A DNA stretch of 16,360 nt from JBOGXF01 sp050694275 (GTDB lineage Bacteria > Actinomycetota > CADDZG01 > WHSQ01), in assembly GCA_050694275.1 (NCBI GenBank), contig JBOGXF010000152.1, forward strand, positions 1 to 16,360. Reading direction: 5' to 3'. Both the position numbers and the translations under genes were made by a program. Positions within the stretch are counted from its first letter, which is position 1, and each line of letters begins with the position of its first letter. Positions 1 through 5,700 of this stretch are shown here, piece after piece. The notes under the pieces were generated by a model. The model worked only from the letters and a program-made list of their open reading frames with translations, was not told the DNA's origin and searched no databases.

Positions 1-16
1 GCCCTCGCGAGAGGGC
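1..16 (-). terminator. Hairpin downstream of the Flp pilin gene
   Basis: A perfect 6-bp inverted repeat (GCCCTC, 4-base loop, GAGGGC) lies 25 bases after the pilin stop codon. It is probably the transcription terminator of the pilin gene. The window ends here, so a following T-tract cannot be checked. Confidence 0.5.
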
Positions 17-41
17 CGGCGAAGACGATATAGACAGATCC

Positions 42-236
42 CTAGATGGCGTCACCAATCTCGTCTGCGATGAAATCGAAAACGTCAACGAGGTTGTCTC
101 CTAGGGTGGCGACCACTGTGATGATGACAGCGGCGATGAGGGCGGCAAGCAATCCGTACTCGATGGCGGTCGCGCCCCGCTCGTTCCGCAGCTCGTGGAG
201 CCGGTTCTGCACTCTGGTGTAAAGACCGAGGAGCAT
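42..236 (-). CDS. Flp/Fap-type (type IVb) pilin subunit
   Basis: This 64-residue protein is a small type IVb pilin of the Flp family, the major subunit of Tad-type adhesive pili. Seen: a short basic leader (residues 1-21) ending in Gly21, then ATAIEYGLL, which is the Flp prepilin-peptidase site. Cleavage after Gly21 would put the conserved Glu at mature position 5, next to Tyr. A single hydrophobic helix follows (about 23-46), then an acidic tail. The length is typical of the family. The start is fixed by an excellent Shine-Dalgarno sequence, AAAGGAGGTGA, 4-5 bases before the ATG. No tad secretion genes (ATPase, TadB/C, prepilin peptidase) are in the window; they may lie to the left. The two response-regulator genes lie upstream on the same strand, separated by 245 bases. 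The family assignment is firm; assembly into a pilus is inferred. Confidence 0.93.
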   Translation of the reverse strand: MLLGLYTRVQNRLHELRNERGATAIEYGLLAALIAAVIITVVATLGDNLVDVFDFIADEIGDAI

Positions 237-481
237 CCGTTCACCTCCTTTCGTTTCACCCGTCCAGTCGGCGACAGAGATTCGATGACTGGTTTGACGA
301 CAATGGTTCTCAGACTTCCCTGTAGGTTGAAAGGTAGGGATTGGCAGGCGCGGTGCCTATTCGAAGTTCCACTGAGCCCCGATACGCTGTTCTGCGTACG
401 CTTTGCTTGCCGGGGATAAATGCCACATTGTGCGCGCCCTGCATGGGATCCGGGCCGGACCGAAGGAGATCGGAAGAAGGG
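237..481 (-). promoter_or_regulatory. Upstream region of the Flp pilin gene
   Basis: This 245-base gap holds no convincing gene. On the minus strand a TACCTT hexamer (331-336) with TAGGCA 17 bases further upstream (354-359) could be the pilin promoter and would give a leader of roughly 85-90 bases. The leader would contain a 6-bp inverted repeat, CCAGTC (264-269) and GACTGG (287-292). A second weak stem, TACGC/GCGTA, lies near 382-399. I looked for a cyclic-di-GMP riboswitch core and did not find one. The promoter is tentative. Confidence 0.3.
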
Positions 482-1285
482 CTACGGAGCGGGGATCAGC
501 GACAGGAGCCCCTCGCGCGCGGCGGCCTGGATCGCGGCGACCCTGGTGTTCACTTCGAGCTTGGAGTAGATGCGGTGCAGATGCGTGGTGATCGTGCGCT
601 CGGCGAGACCGAGACGGGTGCCGATGGCGCGGGCGGTGAGGCCTTCGGCGGCGAGAACCATGACCTCTTGCTCGCGCGCCGTGAGCAGCGGGCTCGCGTT
701 GTGCTGGCGGTCGATGTCTTCGGATATGGATCCCAGCCATGCGGGAGGGGGACCCACGAGCACGACCTCGCCTTCCGCCGACCGGCGCAGGGCATCGAGG
801 AACTCCGCCGGCTCCGCGTTTTTGTCGACGAAGCCATCGACGCCCATGAAGAACGCCCTGGAGATGACCGTTTTTTCGGAGTTCGCCCCGCATGCCACGA
901 TGAATAGGGTCGGGAAGCGCTCGCGCAGGGCGCGGATCAGCCAGAAAGAGTCGTGCTCTCCCGTGAGCCCTATCCCGAGCAGGATCACGACGGAGGTCCG
1001 CTGCCCGAGGCCGCGGACCGCGCCGATACCCTCGTCCGCGGTCGAGGCCTGGGCGAGGACGTCCATGTCGGGCTGGGAATCGATCAACATCTGAAGACCG
1101 GCCCGCACGGTGGGCAGCGGATCAACGAGCACGATCCCGATGCCCTGCGACTCGTCGGTAGATCGCCTCTCGGCCGGTTCCCTTGCTGCCTTTTCGGTTT
1201 CAGAGCGCATTCTTCGATCCATCTCCACGCTTGTCCGTCCGAACCGGGGAAACGTGAGAAAGCACCGCTTTCCGGCCGGTTTCAT
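482..1285 (-). CDS. Orphan NarL/LuxR-type response regulator with degenerate receiver
   Basis: This 267-residue protein has a receiver-like domain (about 48-172) and a LuxR-type helix-turn-helix (about 201-251, with TAREQEV, EGLTARAIGTRLG, RTITTHLHRIYSKL). The receiver fold is recognisable but its chemistry is broken. The usual acidic pair is Asp55-Pro56, and the position of the phosphorylated Asp is Gly104 (VVILLGIGLTG, where the family has LLDIxLPG). The switch Thr/Ser is not evident (IVACGA), while Lys155 (GFVDKNA) is kept. It probably acts without phosphorylation by the usual route. Its helix-turn-helix closely resembles that of the next gene, so the two may be paralogues. The start at 1285 is uncertain: Met22 (1222) and Met26 (1210) are alternatives, and the first 47 residues are basic and unstructured-looking. 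No histidine kinase is nearby. Confidence 0.88.
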   Translation of the reverse strand: MKPAGKRCFLTFPRFGRTSVEMDRRMRSETEKAAREPAERRSTDESQGIGIVLVDPLPTVRAGLQMLIDSQPDMDVLAQASTADEGIGAVRGLGQRTSVVILLGIGLTGEHDSFWLIRALRERFPTLFIVACGANSEKTVISRAFFMGVDGFVDKNAEPAEFLDALRRSAEGEVVLVGPPPAWLGSISEDIDRQHNASPLLTAREQEVMVLAAEGLTARAIGTRLGLAERTITTHLHRIYSKLEVNTRVAAIQAAAREGLLSLIPAP

Positions 1286-1297
1286 CCTGCGATAGGG

Positions 1298-1303
1298 ATT
1301 ATC
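1298..1303 (-). promoter_or_regulatory. Possible -10 element for the degenerate response regulator
   Basis: GATAAT on the minus strand ends 12 bases before the ATG at 1285, in the 99-base gap between the two regulator genes. It would put the transcription start about 5 bases before that ATG. No clear -35 box is visible. Confidence 0.35.
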
Positions 1304-1384
1304 GACAAGCCATCCGTTGAAGTACGTAGACCGTCCGGATGGAATCTGGCATGCGGCTTGGACTATCGCTCTAGGTACTTCGGG

Positions 1385-2083
1385 CTAGGGTCCGCCCTGT
1401 ACCGGAGGGTCGACCAGCCCGAGCCGGCGGCCCCGGGTCATCGCCTGAACTCTCGTCTTGACGCCGAGCTTGGCGTAGAGCTTGGAGATATGGGCTTCCA
1501 CCGTCCGCTGGGACACCCCGAGCCGGGTCGCCATCCGCCGGGCGGTGAGACCCTCGCAGATGAGATCGAGGACCTCGCGCTCCCGCGCGGTGACCGTCGC
1601 CGCTGCGTGTGACGTCTCCCGCGCACGCCGGACGAACTGGCCGAATCCGCTGATTGCCGCTCGTTCCTGCTCGGGGGTGAACAGGCGCACGCCGTTGGCG
1701 ACCGCCTCGATAGCGTCGGAAATGTTGGCGATCGCGACGGTCTTGTCGAGGTAGCCATCGACCTCCAGCCGCATGGCCTCGAGGAGCGCGTCCGAGTCGA
1801 TCCGGGCCGACAGGATGAGGATCTTAGTGTCCGACCCCTCCTCCCTGAGGCGCCGCGCAACCTCGAACCCGTCCATCTCGGGCAGCATGAGGTCGAGCAC
1901 CAAGACGTCCGGCTTGAGCTCGCCGCACAGCTCCAGGGCCCGCTTACCGTTGCCGGCGTGGCCGACGACCTCGAGGTCGGGGTTGTCCGAGAGGGTCACC
2001 TCGATCGCCTGCCGCAGCATCGGATAGTCGTCGGCGAGAACGATCCGGATCGGACGCGAGGGCCCTGTAGGCGAGCGGGTCAT
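1385..2083 (-). CDS. NarL/FixJ-family response regulator, intact receiver
   Basis: This 232-residue transcription factor has an N-terminal receiver (about 11-135) and a C-terminal LuxR-type helix-turn-helix (about 165-215). All the phosphorylation residues are present: Asp18-Asp19 (VLADDYP), the phospho-acceptor Asp64 (VLVLDLMLPEMDG), Ser92 (ILSA) and Lys114 (GYLDK). The DNA-binding part reads TAREREV, EGLTARRMATRLG, RTVEAHISKLYAKLG. It should bind DNA as a dimer after phosphorylation by an unlinked histidine kinase, since none is encoded here. It lies 99 bases upstream of the degenerate paralogue and on the same strand as the pilin. There is no clear Shine-Dalgarno sequence; TAACCT at 2094-2099 is 10 bases before the ATG, so the leader would be very short. 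Targets are unknown; the pilin gene is a reasonable guess from position only. Confidence 0.92.
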   Translation of the reverse strand: MTRSPTGPSRPIRIVLADDYPMLRQAIEVTLSDNPDLEVVGHAGNGKRALELCGELKPDVLVLDLMLPEMDGFEVARRLREEGSDTKILILSARIDSDALLEAMRLEVDGYLDKTVAIANISDAIEAVANGVRLFTPEQERAAISGFGQFVRRARETSHAAATVTAREREVLDLICEGLTARRMATRLGVSQRTVEAHISKLYAKLGVKTRVQAMTRGRRLGLVDPPVQGGP

Positions 2084-2093
2084 GGCTCAGTGA

Positions 2094-2099
2094 AGGTTA
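2094..2099 (-). promoter_or_regulatory. Possible -10 element for the intact response regulator
   Basis: TAACCT on the minus strand ends 10 bases before the ATG at 2083 and would give a transcript with a leader of only a few bases. No -35 box was recognised. Confidence 0.35.
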
Positions 2100-2149
2100 C
2101 TCATCAATCGGACCGAGTCCCAGGTTTGCCGCTTCTTATGCTCCGGCCG

Positions 2150-2950
2150 CTATCCGACACTCTCGAGGAACTCGGCCAGGGCGCCGGTGAAGGCCTCCGG
2201 CGTCTCGAGGTTGGAGAGATGCCCCGCGTCTGGGATCACTACCAGCGTCGATCCCTCGATCCGCTCGTGCATCTCTCGCGCCGAAGCGGGTGGGGTGACC
2301 GTGTCATGCTCGCCGACGATCACGAGAACCGGCAACGAGATGTCGTCGAGATCGCCGGTCGAGTCGGGGCGCCTCTTCATCGCCTCGAGGGCGCCTACGA
2401 ACCCGGCCGAGGGGTTGTCCATGAGCTCCCTGGCGCGCGCCGCTACATCGGCCTTGCGCTCGGTGCTCGTGTGAGCGAGAAGGTTCTCGCACAGGGCGTC
2501 GATCACCCTCGACGTGCCCTCGTTCCGCACTTGCTCCTGCATCTTCTTGCGGCCGGCGAGTCCCTCGGGCGTGTCCGCCGCGGCGCGGGTGTCGGCGAGG
2601 ACGAGAGCCCGCACCATGTCGCCGTGCCGTCGCAGGAACGAGAACGCGACGTAACCTCCCATCGAGAGCCCACACAACACGATCTTCTCGATGCCGAGAT
2701 GATCGAGCAGGGCTCGGAGATCGTCGGCATAGGCGTCCATCGAGTACTCGGCTGGGTCTTCGGGGACATCCGAGCGACCGAAACCCCTGAGGTCGGGAGC
2801 GATCAGACGCCGGCGGTCTCCGAGAGCATCGATCTGCGGGTCCCACATTCCCGAGTTGAGCGGGAAGGCGTGCACCAGCAAGACGGGGAGCTCATCGCCC
2901 CCGGAGTCGAGATAGTTGATGGTCGCGCCTCTGACGGTCGCTTTTGGCAT
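2150..2950 (-). CDS. Alpha/beta-fold hydrolase (3-oxoadipate enol-lactonase-like)
   Basis: This 266-residue protein is a complete alpha/beta hydrolase. Seen: the oxyanion-hole motif HAFP (27-30), the nucleophile elbow GLSMGG with Ser96, the acid Asp216 (VGEHD) and His244 (DAGHLSNLE), in the expected order and spacing. The APDLRGFGRSD stretch (51-61) is typical of the branch that holds 3-oxoadipate enol-lactonases and related esterases. The substrate cannot be read from the sequence, and no aromatic-degradation genes surround it, so the pcaD name is not justified. There is no signal peptide, so it is cytoplasmic. No Shine-Dalgarno sequence precedes the ATG; TATCCT lies 7 bases upstream, which suggests a leaderless mRNA. 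The gene stands alone, 66 bases upstream of the response regulator. Confidence 0.93.
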   Translation of the reverse strand: MPKATVRGATINYLDSGGDELPVLLVHAFPLNSGMWDPQIDALGDRRRLIAPDLRGFGRSDVPEDPAEYSMDAYADDLRALLDHLGIEKIVLCGLSMGGYVAFSFLRRHGDMVRALVLADTRAAADTPEGLAGRKKMQEQVRNEGTSRVIDALCENLLAHTSTERKADVAARARELMDNPSAGFVGALEAMKRRPDSTGDLDDISLPVLVIVGEHDTVTPPASAREMHERIEGSTLVVIPDAGHLSNLETPEAFTGALAEFLESVG

Positions 2951-2957
2951 CTGCCGA

Positions 2958-2963
2958 AGGATA
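2958..2963 (-). promoter_or_regulatory. -10 element, leaderless-type, for the alpha/beta hydrolase
   Basis: TATCCT on the minus strand is followed by 7 bases (TCGGCAG) and the ATG at 2950. With a normal 6-8 base distance to the transcription start, the mRNA would begin at or next to the start codon. No Shine-Dalgarno sequence is present and no good -35 box was seen. Confidence 0.5.
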
Positions 2964-2986
2964 AGCAGATTGACGCCCGGACGCGA

Positions 2987-3014
2987 CTGGGGGCCGCCCG
3001 AAGGCGGCCCCCAG
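2987..3014 (-). terminator. Very strong hairpin with TTCG loop
   Basis: This is a perfect 12-bp stem, CTGGGGGCCGCC (2987-2998) and its complement (3003-3014), closed on the minus strand by a C-TTCG-G tetraloop, which is exceptionally stable in RNA. It lies 21 bases after the stop codon of the small membrane protein at 3036-3344. There is no T-tract, which is common for terminators in high-GC actinobacteria. It sits just upstream of the hydrolase -10 element. Confidence 0.8.
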
Positions 3015-3035
3015 ATGCATTGCTGCCGTCTCTTG

Positions 3036-3344
3036 TTACGCGGCCTTGACCGAGGTGGTGTCCCGGCGGTGGCCGATGATCTCGGCGACGTGCTCGAACA
3101 CCTGCGGAGTGGCGTAGCCGGCCGCTGCGATCATGAGACCGGTGCCGAGGTAGCCAAGGGTCTCGGAGCGGACCGGAACGTCCCACGCTGCGAACACGGA
3201 GAAGTCGAGCGCCCATGCAGCTACGACGCCAAGGACGATCGTGAACAGCGTGTGGATCTTCGACAGACTCACGTACTCGCTGAGCATGTCGACGAGCTTG
3301 AACGTACCGATGCCCAAAAGGACGACGATCGCGAACTCGTGCAT
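3036..3344 (-). CDS. Small three-helix membrane protein of unknown function
   Basis: This 102-residue protein was not recognised. Hydrophobic stretches at about 3-20, 33-54 and 62-80 suggest three membrane helices. They are followed by a polar C-terminal segment (about 81-102, containing HVAEIIGHRRD) that is probably cytoplasmic. The start is set at Met23 of the longer open frame because AAAGGAGG (3352-3359) lies 7 bases before it. The frame could begin at 3410, but that extension would run through the Shine-Dalgarno sequence and a leader inverted repeat. A strong TTCG hairpin terminates the gene. The gene is monocistronic. The upstream leader contains two mutually exclusive hairpins (3356-3407). 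No catalytic motif is visible. Confidence 0.75.
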   Translation of the reverse strand: MHEFAIVVLLGIGTFKLVDMLSEYVSLSKIHTLFTIVLGVVAAWALDFSVFAAWDVPVRSETLGYLGTGLMIAAAGYATPQVFEHVAEIIGHRRDTTSVKAA

Positions 3345-3355
3345 CTGAAAGCCTC

Positions 3356-3407
3356 CTTTACGAGCAAAGTTTGACCGGACTTCCCTTCGGTCGCCGTTGT
3401 CAAACTT
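3356..3407 (-). promoter_or_regulatory. Structured 5' leader with mutually exclusive hairpins
   Basis: On the minus strand a perfect 9-bp inverted repeat, AAGTTTGAC (complement of 3399-3407) and GTCAAACTT (complement of 3367-3375), encloses 23 bases. Bases 3367-3369 of the downstream arm are also needed for a second hairpin, CTTTG-CTCG-TAAAG (3356-3369), which would hide the AAAG half of the AAAGGAGG Shine-Dalgarno sequence. The two stems cannot form together, the pattern expected of a translational switch or attenuator. It matches no riboswitch class that I know. Confidence 0.4.
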
Positions 3408-3420
3408 CACTCGAACCTCA

Positions 3421-3437
3421 GGGCGGCGTCTCCGCCC
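3421..3437. terminator. Hairpin between the two small membrane protein genes
   Basis: GGGCGG (3421-3426) and CCGCCC (3432-3437) form a 6-bp stem with a 5-base loop. It lies 50 bases after the stop of the gene at 3488-3889 and could be its terminator. There is no T-tract on either strand. Confidence 0.4.
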
Positions 3438-3487
3438 TTCGCACAGTTGGACGCTTCGGAGAGTGCAGAGTTACAGGGACGTGACTC

Positions 3488-3889
3488 TCAACGCCCGTCG
3501 AGGCCTGCGTAAAGGCCGCCCGTGACGCCGAGGAGGAGCGCGTCGAGCGCGGCCCCGGCGGCAAACCCTCTCCTGCGGGTGCGCACATATCGGTACAAAA
3601 GGGCCGCGCTGGACGCCGCTTTCGCGACAAGCAGCGGGGGGATGAGGTTGCGATTCGCGTCCGGGTCTTCTGCCGCCGCGAGGGCAAGCGCAGCGATGGT
3701 TGCCATATAGGCGGCGGCAAGGGCGTTGTAGAGGCCGGGCGGCTCCTCGGGTGCGATGGGTTGCCCGCCGACCTGATTGAGCGTTCCGGTCGCGGCGCGC
3801 GGTCGCAACACGAAATCGATCGCTCCCGCCGCATAACCGACCCCCGTGACGAGCAGCCACCGCTTCAAAACTCGACCCTTCTCAGCCAT
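3488..3889 (-). CDS. Small membrane protein of unknown function
   Basis: This 133-residue protein was not recognised. It has a basic N-terminus (MAEKGRVLKR) and probable membrane segments at about 10-29, 51-74, 84-99 and 108-128. A proline- and glutamate-containing loop (43-50) follows the first segment and a strongly basic loop (RYVRTRRRG, about 99-107) precedes the last. That charge pattern would place the basic loop inside the cell. GGGAGA, 4 bases before the ATG, is a plausible Shine-Dalgarno sequence. A TATCTT hexamer at 3914-3919 is a candidate -10 element. There are no catalytic residues or family motifs to suggest a function. Confidence 0.72.
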   Translation of the reverse strand: MAEKGRVLKRWLLVTGVGYAAGAIDFVLRPRAATGTLNQVGGQPIAPEEPPGLYNALAAAYMATIAALALAAAEDPDANRNLIPPLLVAKAASSAALLYRYVRTRRRGFAAGAALDALLLGVTGGLYAGLDGR

Positions 3890-3913
3890 TTGGTCTCCCG
3901 ATTAGTCGAGAGA

Positions 3914-3934
3914 AAGATAGCCCCTTTGGGCTAT
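3914..3934 (-). promoter_or_regulatory. Possible -10 element overlapped by a 7-bp hairpin
   Basis: TATCTT (3914-3919, minus strand) could be the -10 element of the gene at 3488-3889 and would give a leader of about 18 bases holding the Shine-Dalgarno sequence. It overlaps a perfect 7-bp inverted repeat (ATAGCCC 3917-3923, GGGCTAT 3928-3934). On the minus strand that hairpin is followed by CTTTCTCTC, so it might instead terminate transcription coming from the 4120-5610 operon. The two readings are not exclusive. Confidence 0.35.
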
Positions 3935-3968
3935 TCCCGGAATTTTGGAAGCAAGACAGACTGGCTCA

Positions 3969-4120
3969 GGGCGGGGGTCCTAGTCGCATTCGCCGCCGCA
4001 GCCGTCCGACGCCCTGCCCGAGCGTCGGAGACTCCCGCCCACTTTTCTCTCAACGGTCCCTCTGTGCAACCGGCGTGCCGCTTCCCGGCGCGAATGTTGC
4101 GCAGAGGGCGTTTTTTGTTT
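3969..4120 (+). ncRNA. Candidate structured non-coding RNA ending in an intrinsic terminator
   Basis: This gap between two minus-strand genes folds well as plus-strand RNA. An 11-bp outer stem pairs 3969-3979 with 4030-4040. Stacked directly on it is a perfect 8-bp hairpin (4005-4012 with 4022-4029). After a 17-base linker comes a 13-bp terminator stem (4058-4070 with 4096-4108) and the T-tract TTTTTTGTTT (4111-4120). The single imperfection in each long stem (3976/4033 and 4065/4101) is a G-U wobble in plus-strand RNA but an A-C mismatch in minus-strand RNA. The T-tract also fits only the plus strand. No plus-strand gene lies upstream that this terminator could serve. The 5' end is uncertain and no convincing promoter was found. 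It does not resemble 4.5S/SRP RNA, tmRNA, RNase P RNA or 6S RNA as far as I can tell. Confidence 0.5.
4058..4120 (+). terminator. Intrinsic terminator on the plus strand
   Basis: A 13-bp stem with one G-U pair (4058-4070 and 4096-4108), a 25-base GC-rich loop and a T-rich tail (TTTTTT at 4111-4116, then GTTT). It overlaps the last base of the stop codon of the minus-strand gene at 4120. It points away from all neighbouring genes' direction of transcription and so would end a plus-strand transcript. Confidence 0.75.
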
Positions 4121-4521
4121 TAGCCGAGGCGTTCTTGGGTGTGGTCGGGTCGGACCTCGAAGTTGACGCGCGCCACGATGCGGTCGTCGAGCGTGAACAC
4201 CACCGTGTAGTCGTCGGCGGCGAACTCGAAGTCCAGGTCGGCAACCTCGTCTTCCAAGCGCTCGACATGCCCGTTGGTTGGAAGGTGAACCTCGCGCGGG
4301 GCGCTTTGGTAGACGATGCGACCCCCGGGCGACTCGATCCGCCACTGCTCGGTAAAGGTCCCGTGGTCGTCGACCCAGGCACGCAGAACGAGGAATGCGC
4401 CCGCCTTGCCCGGCTCGTCCTGCAACACGACGAGGCTCTCGAGGCCGGGATGGACTCGTCCTCCCTTGTCGAAGAAGAGCTGCCGGTCGATCACCTTCGC
4501 GTACTGCAGTCTCGCTCCCAT
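4120..4521 (-). CDS. Conserved-looking beta-rich protein of unknown function
   Basis: This 133-residue soluble protein was not recognised. There is no signal peptide and there are no membrane helices. Alternating hydrophobic and polar residues (for example AFLVLRAWVDD, TEQWRIESPGGRIVYQ, YTVVFTLDDRIVARVNFEVRP) suggest a beta-sandwich of about six to eight strands, possibly a ligand-binding or immunoglobulin-like fold. The gene starts 12 bases after the stop of the reductase gene, with a clear Shine-Dalgarno sequence (AGGGAAGG) in that gap. The two genes are therefore almost certainly an operon. A role as a partner or accessory of the reductase is inferred from position alone. Confidence 0.75.
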   Translation of the reverse strand: MGARLQYAKVIDRQLFFDKGGRVHPGLESLVVLQDEPGKAGAFLVLRAWVDDHGTFTEQWRIESPGGRIVYQSAPREVHLPTNGHVERLEDEVADLDFEFAADDYTVVFTLDDRIVARVNFEVRPDHTQERLG

Positions 4522-4533
4522 CGCCCTTCCCTG

Positions 4534-5610
4534 TTAGCGCGGCTCGTACACGTCGATCGATACCCCCTGATCGACAAGCTCCTTGTGCAGGCGGTCGACT
4601 TCCACGGCCTGCGTCGGGGCGAGCACTCCGGTTCGATCGTAGCCCTCTTCGGCCAGCGTCACGGCGGCCCCGGCGAGCAGCTCTCCCGACAGCCCGTACA
4701 CGTCTCTCCCCGTGACGGCGACGTTGCGCCACCGGTCGCCCGCGCGCGCCTCGGCGAGTATCGTCCACGGCTTCTGACGGGCGGATTCCTCCGCCGGCGC
4801 AGAGACCGCGCGGCCGGCGATCTCACTCGTCACCTTCCGAACTGCAGGGACCGACAACGCTCGGCGAGCGATCGGCCACATGGTCTTGAGCAATGCGCGC
4901 TGCGCCGTTCCCACCGTTGCGTATATGCCTAGGTTCCGCAGGTCGAGGTGACGCGGCGCAAGGTGCAACTCCGCGAGCGGCGCCGAGACGGCTCGGCGCG
5001 GCCCGAGCGGAGGAGGCATCGGAGCCCAGCGCTCGCGATCCCCGAGGTGGACGTGGACAACAGAGCCGTCGTCGATGAAGGGCCCGGACGTAGCCATGAA
5101 CCCGAGGGCCGAGCGCACGGTTCCGCTCGATGCCTGAGTCGGGGCGGCGTAGGTGAGCACCAGATCTGCACTCGTCATCTCGTGCGTCGCGTGTGTCGCC
5201 GCGACATCTGCGGGGATCTCGTCGAATGCCATCGCGGGTGCCATGGCGATCCCTGCGGCACGCGCCTCGCCATCCCGCTCGAACAGTTGCGCGATGAAGG
5301 GGCCCTCACCGGTCGAGTCGACGTAGTTGACTCGCGCCCGGAGGGCGGCCTCGACCGCGGTATCACCCACCTCGAGAAAAGGTCCGACACAGGTGACGAG
5401 GACGCGTGATCCGTCCAGGGCACGTGCAAGGGAGCCGACGTCGCCCGCCTGCACGATGTGAATCTGCGGCCCCCCCGTCTCCGCTGCAAGTCGCTCGAGC
5501 CTGGCCGGGTCGCGCCCGGCGATAGCGAAGTCGGCGCCCCGCCGGGCGAGGGCATGGGCGACGAGACGCCCGGTGAACCCGGTTGCGCCGAAGAGAAGGA
5601 GCGCGGGCAT
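4534..5610 (-). CDS. Saccharopine dehydrogenase-like NAD(P)-dependent reductase (trans-acting enoyl reductase type)
   Basis: This 358-residue protein has an N-terminal Rossmann fold with the dinucleotide motif GATGFTGRL (8-16). Arg33 at the end of the second strand (AGRDPARL) favours NADPH over NADH. The arrangement matches the saccharopine-dehydrogenase NADP-binding superfamily, and specifically the short members that include the mycobacterial trans-acting enoyl reductase, which acts with polyketide synthases in phthiocerol-type lipid synthesis. Also family-like are VTCVGPF (73-79), where the cofactor lies, and the YVDSTGEGPF stretch (96-105). No polyketide synthase is nearby, so the substrate is unknown and a general oxidoreductase is as likely. 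It is the first gene of a two-gene operon. GGGGA abuts the ATG, too close to act as a Shine-Dalgarno sequence, while TAGAGT lies 6 bases upstream, so the mRNA is probably leaderless. It is divergent from the histidine phosphatase. Confidence 0.85.
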   Translation of the reverse strand: MPALLLFGATGFTGRLVAHALARRGADFAIAGRDPARLERLAAETGGPQIHIVQAGDVGSLARALDGSRVLVTCVGPFLEVGDTAVEAALRARVNYVDSTGEGPFIAQLFERDGEARAAGIAMAPAMAFDEIPADVAATHATHEMTSADLVLTYAAPTQASSGTVRSALGFMATSGPFIDDGSVVHVHLGDRERWAPMPPPLGPRRAVSAPLAELHLAPRHLDLRNLGIYATVGTAQRALLKTMWPIARRALSVPAVRKVTSEIAGRAVSAPAEESARQKPWTILAEARAGDRWRNVAVTGRDVYGLSGELLAGAAVTLAEEGYDRTGVLAPTQAVEVDRLHKELVDQGVSIDVYEPR

Positions 5611-5616
5611 TCCCCG

Positions 5617-5622
5617 ACTCTA
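5617..5622 (-). promoter_or_regulatory. -10 element, leaderless-type, for the reductase operon
   Basis: TAGAGT on the minus strand is followed by 6 bases (CGGGGA) and the ATG at 5610. Transcription would start at or next to the ATG. No recognisable -35 box. Confidence 0.45.
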
Positions 5623-5687
5623 TTGCGACTTCGTAAACGGTTCCTTCCCCCCGACGAGCGGACCTCGGTAGCCGACGCTTGCCTGGT

Positions 5688-5693
5688 TATCGT
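5688..5693 (+). promoter_or_regulatory. -10 element, leaderless-type, for the histidine phosphatase
   Basis: TATCGT is followed by 7 bases (GGGTCCG) and the ATG at 5701. There is no Shine-Dalgarno sequence. The element faces the reductase promoter across a 90-base divergent gap. Confidence 0.5.
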
Positions 5694-5700
5694 GGGTCCG

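Noticed and set aside
237..481. Cyclic-di-GMP riboswitch before the pilin gene
   Set aside because: The leader has a GCAAAGC-like stretch, but the conserved core elements and paired stems of that riboswitch class were not found in the right order.
1958..3049. Plus-strand frame of about 360 codons opposite the hydrolase and regulator genes
   Set aside because: It crosses two genes and an intergenic gap, has no recognisable domain, and is explained as a shadow of the hydrolase with its intact catalytic triad.
3345..3410. Longer start (ATG at 3410) for the small membrane protein
   Set aside because: The extra 22 residues would be encoded across the Shine-Dalgarno sequence AAAGGAGG and the inverted repeat. 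The ATG at 3344 has ideal spacing to that site and starts right before the first hydrophobic helix.
3421..3437. Plus-strand terminator or RNA signal at the GGGCGG hairpin
   Set aside because: It has no T-tract and no second supporting signal; it is kept only as a weak hairpin after the minus-strand gene.
5458..5700. Upstream extension of the histidine phosphatase frame
   Set aside because: It overlaps the divergent reductase gene, has no family similarity, and the conserved LVRHG motif normally begins within the first ten residues.
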